From: Hyphomicrobiales bacterium
GTDB taxonomy: Bacteria; Pseudomonadota; Alphaproteobacteria; Rhizobiales; Rhizobiaceae
Direction of reading: 5' to 3'
Length of the DNA: 33,531 bases
NCBI GenBank assembly: GCA_900469615.1
Contig: UBYA01000012.1
Coordinates: 1 to 33,531 of the forward strand
Part shown: piece after piece, positions 29,366 to 33,531 of the stretch
Layout: the number at the start of each line of letters is the position of its first letter
Numbering within the stretch: the stretch's first letter is position 1
Translations under genes and position numbers: made by a program
The notes under the pieces: model-generated
What the model was told of the DNA's origin: nothing
Seen by the model: the letters and a program-made list of their open reading frames with translations, nothing else
Databases searched by the model: none

Positions 29366-32300
29366 ATGGCCGATAATGGCGCTATCGAACAGCTCACTGT
29401 TCGTACCCTTACGCATGTCGTGGGTAATGATGGTTCTGGCCGTGTTGGCCGGGAGCCAGTAACTGATTTCGTGAAGTCTAATAAGCAAATCGCGACGGAT
29501 GACACACTGAAAGGTGGCGGACAGATCGGTAGCGGATTGACGCTTGGATTAAGCGCTACCTCTCTTACTTCGCTCGCCAAAGCCGACAGCGCTCTTCAGC
29601 CAGCCGACCTGAATACGGCTGTATCTGATCTTGAAAGTCAGATTTCGGCGTCCGGGCAGGGATATATTGTCGGCGAGAGCTGGACGGACCTTTCTACGAA
29701 CCCGGAAAAGGCAGGAACCCATGACGGGCAGCTTGGCCGAATCCCCAATGTCATAACGACCACACATACCGGTTACTATCTGGACACGTCTGGCACTCCT
29801 GTTTCGGGAACGATTAATGACGCGGGTGAATACCAGTGGAGTTCCAGCCTATCAGCTTGGGTCCGCACAGGCGACATAATCGATCCTCCCGCCATTCAAG
29901 CATCCATCGTTCCGCCGCAGCAGGCATACGAAGCGCTATCAGCCACACAGACCATCGGCACGCCCGCCACGCCCGTGACTGGTACGGCGCTCGCCGGATC
30001 GACCTATGTCCTCAATACGCCCGTATCCAAGGCAGGCTATATCACCAGCATTTCTGGATACGCGTTATCGGCCGGTTCCGTCCGCCTGAAGCGCTTCTTG
30101 CTGAGTGCCGGAACATTCACCCAGACCGGCGCCGATGTCGTGGTCGCGGTCCCCGCCGGCGCATTCACCGTCTCGTTGAAGGACAAGGGCTACATTGCAG
30201 TCAATGCCGGTGACTATCTCGGCTTCTGGGCAGCGGCTCCGTCCATTATTCCGGTGAATGCCGGTGCGCAGCCGAGTGACAGCCGCACCCCATATTATGC
30301 CAGCTCCACGGTCGGCAACGTGACGTCCATCACCGCTGGAACGCTGGTCACGAGTGCTCGTATCGAGCTGGCGTTTGCCGTCAGCTCCGTGAGCGTAACG
30401 GCGTCCATGGTCCAGACGATCGGCCTGGACACGCAATATGCCCTGTCGGGCATGCGCGCCGCCCTTCTTGACGCCGGCATCTATTCGCCCGCCCTGGCGC
30501 TGTTGGAGCATCATGGCGCGTGGTATGACCTGACCGACCGTACCGCCATCTTCACCGATCTGGCGGGAACGGTGCCTGTCTCCGAAACCGGCGACCTTAT
30601 TCGATGTATCCGTGACAAATCGGGCAATGGCTATGACCTCGCGGTCACGGATGACGCTTATCGCCCCGCCTACAAGCGCAAGAGCATCGGTCGGTATTCC
30701 ACCGTTGTTTTCGGCTCGACGCATCATTTGAAGGCCAAGAAGACGGGACTGACCCGCAACAGGGACAAGGTGACGGTATTCGTTCTCGCCAAGTTCACCG
30801 CCCCGTCCGGTGGTCAGGCGGTCATCGTGCATTCCATTCTGGACAGCGCGACCGCCGCCCGCCTGTATGTCGGTCAGGTCGGCATTCCCAGCGCATCGCG
30901 GCTTGGTGCGCTCGTGCGTCCGACCGATCCCGGATCGAGCATAAACGTTCTCAGCTATAAATATCTGAACCTCAACTACTTTGCCGGTGAATGGGTCATT
31001 CTCGAATGCGAGATGGATTGGGCGGCTGGTACGGCCCACGTCTTCACCAACGGCTATAATACCGTCGAGGGCGCAATCACCTTCACGCCGGCCGCTGCAT
31101 CGAGAAACGAAGCCGAGGCGGCGATCTGGCTCGGGGGTATGGGGCCGACGACAAACCCCTTTATCGGCGAAATGGCGGAGGTGATCGAGCTTTGCGGCAC
31201 CCTCGCGCCGGAAACGCGCGAGGGCATTTATGACTATCTGAGCCGCAAGGCGCTCGATTTGGCCTTGGGCGATCTCGAAGACTACGATCCGACCGGGCCG
31301 CTTCCCGCGATCTTCTTTTGGTTCAACGACCCCCATGTCATTCAATACGACACCGGCAAGTTCATCGTCGGCGGCAATTCGTCGGGCGGATCGCCGATCG
31401 CCGCGATGTACGACTTTACCGGGACCGAACTGGCGATCATTCAGAAGGTGATTTACGATCGTCTCGACGTCGACGATCACGATGTCCTGGCCTTTGCAAA
31501 ACTGGCGGATGGCAATGTGATCGCCGTTGTTTGCCGTCATACGCTCGATCCGCACATGTGGGTCAGCAAGACGACGACGCCGGGTGATATCACGTCATTC
31601 GGAACGGCGGTCGACATCGGAACGGCGATCAATCCGGTTCCCGGCCATGACATGGACTATGCCTACAATTTCCTCTACCGGCTTTCCGGAGAGTCCGACC
31701 GTCTGTATCTCGTCTTCCGCGCCTCCGACAATGACGATTATTCGCCTGGATGGCGCTCGGAAGACTGGTGCATTACCTGGTCGGACGATGGGGGCACCAC
31801 ATGGGTCCAGGCAAAGAAGCTGTGGGGCACGCGCCGCCCCTATACGAAGGTGGGATCGAACGGCACGGATCGTCTCGACTTCTTCTTCAACAACTCGCAT
31901 CCGGGCGTGGAATGGGCGGATCACAACAACGTCTACCACTGCTATTATACGGGCGGCTCGTTCTACAAAACTGATGGAACGCTGATCGGCAACATGAGCG
32001 CGCTGCCCCTCGATTTCTCGCAAGTCAATCTTGTCTACGATCAGCCGACGGAAGGTCTTGGCCGGTCGTGGGTGTGGGATATCGTCAACGACCCGCTGAC
32101 CGGCAATCCGGTCGGCTGCTTCGCCGTCTTCACTGCCGAAGCCTTCAAGGATCACCGCTACCATCAGGCCCGGTGGAACGGCGCGGCGTGGGTGCATCAT
32201 CAGGTCTGCACGGCCGGAGGCCCGCTCATCCCGTCGCAGGCGGCGTATTCCGGTGGCGTCATCACCGATCCGGAGGACATCAACACCGTCTACTGCTCAA

Positions 32301-32536
32301 GGCAGGTCGACGCTAACGGCAACATCGACAACGTCAACGGCATCTATCAGCTGTTCAAGTACGTGACGGCCGACAGCGGCGTCACATGGACCGGCACCCA
32401 GCTCACCTTCGGAAGCTATCCGTCCTTCCGGCCGGTGATCCCGAAGGGCGCGCGCAAGCTGTTCTATGTGACCGGTCCTTATGGTCCGACCTATGCCTAT
32501 TATCAGACGAAGGTCGCAGTGATGGACATCGCCTGA
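29366..32536 (+). CDS. Large tailspike: LamG-like module plus BNR-type (BNR_4-like) beta-propeller
   Basis: The 1056-residue protein has a short N-terminal attachment region (VGNDGSGRVGREPVTDFVKS), a beta-rich middle (residues ~185-350), then a LamG/concanavalin-like module at about 380-625 (AWYDLTDRTAIFTDLAGTVP, IRCIRDKSGNGYDLAVTDDA). Residues ~640-1056 resemble BNR_4-type propellers related to polysaccharide lyases: AIFFWFNDPHVIQYDTGKFI, DMDYAYNFLYRLSGESDRLY, TKVGSNGTDRLDFFFNNSHP. I infer binding and cutting of a host surface polysaccharide. Catalytic residues cannot be assigned by eye. AAGGA lies about 9 nt before the ATG. Confidence 0.82.
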   Translation: MADNGAIEQLTVRTLTHVVGNDGSGRVGREPVTDFVKSNKQIATDDTLKGGGQIGSGLTLGLSATSLTSLAKADSALQPADLNTAVSDLESQISASGQGYIVGESWTDLSTNPEKAGTHDGQLGRIPNVITTTHTGYYLDTSGTPVSGTINDAGEYQWSSSLSAWVRTGDIIDPPAIQASIVPPQQAYEALSATQTIGTPATPVTGTALAGSTYVLNTPVSKAGYITSISGYALSAGSVRLKRFLLSAGTFTQTGADVVVAVPAGAFTVSLKDKGYIAVNAGDYLGFWAAAPSIIPVNAGAQPSDSRTPYYASSTVGNVTSITAGTLVTSARIELAFAVSSVSVTASMVQTIGLDTQYALSGMRAALLDAGIYSPALALLEHHGAWYDLTDRTAIFTDLAGTVPVSETGDLIRCIRDKSGNGYDLAVTDDAYRPAYKRKSIGRYSTVVFGSTHHLKAKKTGLTRNRDKVTVFVLAKFTAPSGGQAVIVHSILDSATAARLYVGQVGIPSASRLGALVRPTDPGSSINVLSYKYLNLNYFAGEWVILECEMDWAAGTAHVFTNGYNTVEGAITFTPAAASRNEAEAAIWLGGMGPTTNPFIGEMAEVIELCGTLAPETREGIYDYLSRKALDLALGDLEDYDPTGPLPAIFFWFNDPHVIQYDTGKFIVGGNSSGGSPIAAMYDFTGTELAIIQKVIYDRLDVDDHDVLAFAKLADGNVIAVVCRHTLDPHMWVSKTTTPGDITSFGTAVDIGTAINPVPGHDMDYAYNFLYRLSGESDRLYLVFRASDNDDYSPGWRSEDWCITWSDDGGTTWVQAKKLWGTRRPYTKVGSNGTDRLDFFFNNSHPGVEWADHNNVYHCYYTGGSFYKTDGTLIGNMSALPLDFSQVNLVYDQPTEGLGRSWVWDIVNDPLTGNPVGCFAVFTAEAFKDHRYHQARWNGAAWVHHQVCTAGGPLIPSQAAYSGGVITDPEDINTVYCSRQVDANGNIDNVNGIYQLFKYVTADSGVTWTGTQLTFGSYPSFRPVIPKGARKLFYVTGPYGPTYAYYQTKVAVMDIA

Positions 32537-32727
32537 TGGTGAAGGAAAAGGGGAAACGGCAAGTGGACGAGTTCGGCGCGGAAATCCACTCCTACGGCGA
32601 CACCGTGGATTTGCAACTGTTCGATTTTCTCGACGTTGACGACTGGATAGGCGGCCGCCACCGCCCGTTCCATCACAGGATTTCCATGTGGCTCCGAAAG
32701 TTCTTCGGTTCTAGCGTAATGAATTGA
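32536..32727 (+). CDS. Small hypothetical protein coupled to the tailspike, 63 aa
   Basis: The ATG overlaps the tailspike stop (TGATG at 32534-32538). The product is MVKEKGKRQVDEFGAEIHSY onward, with an acidic middle (LQLFDFLDVDDWIGG) and a basic, His-rich end (RHRPFHHRISMWLRKFFG) that could form an amphipathic helix. No signal peptide or domain is recognised. There is no separate good ribosome-binding site, so expression would rely on coupling. A tailspike chaperone or lysis helper is possible but unsupported. Confidence 0.5.
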   Translation: MVKEKGKRQVDEFGAEIHSYGDTVDLQLFDFLDVDDWIGGRHRPFHHRISMWLRKFFGSSVMN

Positions 32728-32763
32728 GCTCATGCCTTGTTCAGTCTTGTAGGATCACCTCAC

Positions 32764-32790
32764 AAAAAGGCCTTGTCTCGCGACAAGGCC
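32764..32790 (-). terminator. Intrinsic terminator, leftward orientation
   Basis: GGCCTTGTC (32769-32777) and GACAAGGCC (32782-32790) form a perfect 9-bp stem with a 4-nt loop. On the minus strand the stem is followed by TTTTTGTG, so it works best leftward. On the plus strand an A-run precedes it and no T-run follows. It lies in the 250-nt gap between the tailspike operon and the endolysin. Confidence 0.7.
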
Positions 32791-32894
32791 ATGTAAGAAG
32801 TGCTGCGGGAGTTGGGGTATCCAAGCCCAACCGTAAACTTAATGGTTGAGCAGCGGTCAAGGTTCCGGCCGACATCTAAAACTCAGGATATCCC

Positions 32895-32948
32895 ATGAAG
32901 CCGAAACTCATCCCGAATGCGGGCCGGGTGCATCTGCTCATTCTCTAA
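32895..32948 (+). other. 17-codon ORF, possible remnant of a holin-like gene
   Basis: ATG at 32895, with AGGA about 7 nt upstream, opens MKPKLIPNAGRVHLLIL and stops with TAA. The start resembles the N-terminus of small phage membrane proteins that precede endolysins, which then run into a hydrophobic helix; here it ends after 17 codons. Truncation is inference from position, 29 nt before the endolysin. Confidence 0.3.
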
Positions 32949-32977
32949 ATCAACCAACTTTTATGGAGTTGTGGTCA

Positions 32978-33531
32978 TGAACCGCACGACTTTCTTTGCA
33001 TTCGCCCGCAAGGCACCCTTTGGCGGTAGCCTGTGGCAATCTCAGGTAGACGGCCTGAATAAGATCCTTGATGAGTGGCAGGCGCGCGGCCTTACTGACA
33101 TCCGCTGGCTCGCCTACATGCTGGCGACCGTGTTCCACGAAACCGGCGGCAAGATGCAGCCCGTTCGCGAGGGCGGCGGCGAAAAGTACCTGAAGAGCAA
33201 GCCCTATTATCCGTGGGTCGGCGAAGGACTCGTGCAGGTCACTTGGGAGAAAAATGCACGCAAGTTCGGCGCCACGGCTCCCGGCCAGCTCATGACTTGG
33301 CCCGTCGCCCTGAAGGCGCTCTTCGATGGCATGATCAACGGCATGTTCACCGGCAAGAAGCTAGCCGATTATTTCAACGGCTCGATCGATGATCCTGTTG
33401 GCGCCCGTCGCATCGTCAATGGCACGGACAAGGCCCAACTGATCGCCAGCTACCACAAGAACTTCCTCGATGCGATCATCGCATCTCAGGACGCCGTGAA
33501 GGCTGCCGAGATCGAACCCGAAGATGCCAAG
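32978..33531 (+). CDS. Endolysin, GH19-chitinase-like lysozyme (C-terminus beyond the right edge)
   Basis: The visible 184 codons begin MNRTTFFAFARKAPFGGSLW. The catalytic-type region reads YMLATVFHETGGKMQPVREG with Glu55 after His54, then KPYYPWVGEGLVQVTWEKNA, RKFG, as in GH19-like phage lysins that cut peptidoglycan glycan strands. GGAG lies 8 nt before the ATG. No signal peptide or SAR anchor is visible, so it would need a holin, which is not seen intact here. The end visible so far (VKAAEIEPEDAK) may lead into a linker or membrane segment. Confidence 0.88.

Noticed and set aside
30065..31555. Minus-strand 496-aa ORF opposite the tailspike
   Set aside because: The length comes from high third-position GC of the plus gene. 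The translation is Arg/Gly/His-rich with no recognisable domain.

Overview
The window is a contiguous stretch of a contractile-tailed (myovirus-type) phage, most likely a temperate phage or prophage of an alphaproteobacterium of the Rhizobium/Agrobacterium kind. The reasons are high GC at third codon positions, dense ATGA/TAATG gene overlaps, a complete virion gene set and the style of the accessory proteins. No host gene, tRNA, integrase or attachment site is visible, so prophage versus free phage cannot be decided here. Family names come from recognising protein sequence, not from a search.

Layout. 1-972 (minus strand): a repeat-bearing protein running off the left edge and a small unknown protein. 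1007-3924 (plus): a putative helix-turn-helix protein, a truncated terminase-small-like ORF, a metallopeptidase, then the small (DUF2280) and large terminase subunits. 3924-12314: head module with portal (DUF1073), Mu F-like morphogenesis protein, DUF2213 protease/scaffold, cement protein, DUF2184 capsid and an STY1053-like protein. Three different HNH endonuclease genes and one small minus-strand gene interrupt it. 12315-14167: connector, neck and terminator proteins. 14180-18725: DUF3383 sheath, DUF3277 tube, two chaperone ORFs, and a tape measure carrying a peptidoglycan hydrolase domain.

18726-22791 is an accessory island set between tape measure and baseplate. It holds two membrane-associated minus-strand genes, a minus-strand RHH-HicA-HicB operon, and a plus-strand set of a 55-aa protein, a protein with a Tat-like signal and a Rha-type regulator. 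An intrinsic terminator closes it. 22792-27575 is the baseplate: Dit-like protein, plug, hub, gp138-like spike, gp25, J and DUF2612 wedge. 27592-32727 holds a polyglycine tail fibre, a DUF4376 protein, a large LamG plus BNR-type tailspike and a 63-aa ORF. At the right edge, after a terminator and a 17-codon ORF, lies the start of a GH19-like endolysin.

The main points for follow-up are these. The HNH cassettes have recoded the 3' ends of adjacent virion genes, one of them leaving a copy of the displaced gene end. A hairpin buries the ribosome-binding site of the third HNH gene. The tail tube gene has AUA where its start codon should be. An internal start in the DUF2213 gene could yield a separate scaffold. 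A tail-chaperone frameshift is likely. The accessory island has an inverted-repeat operator between its divergent units.
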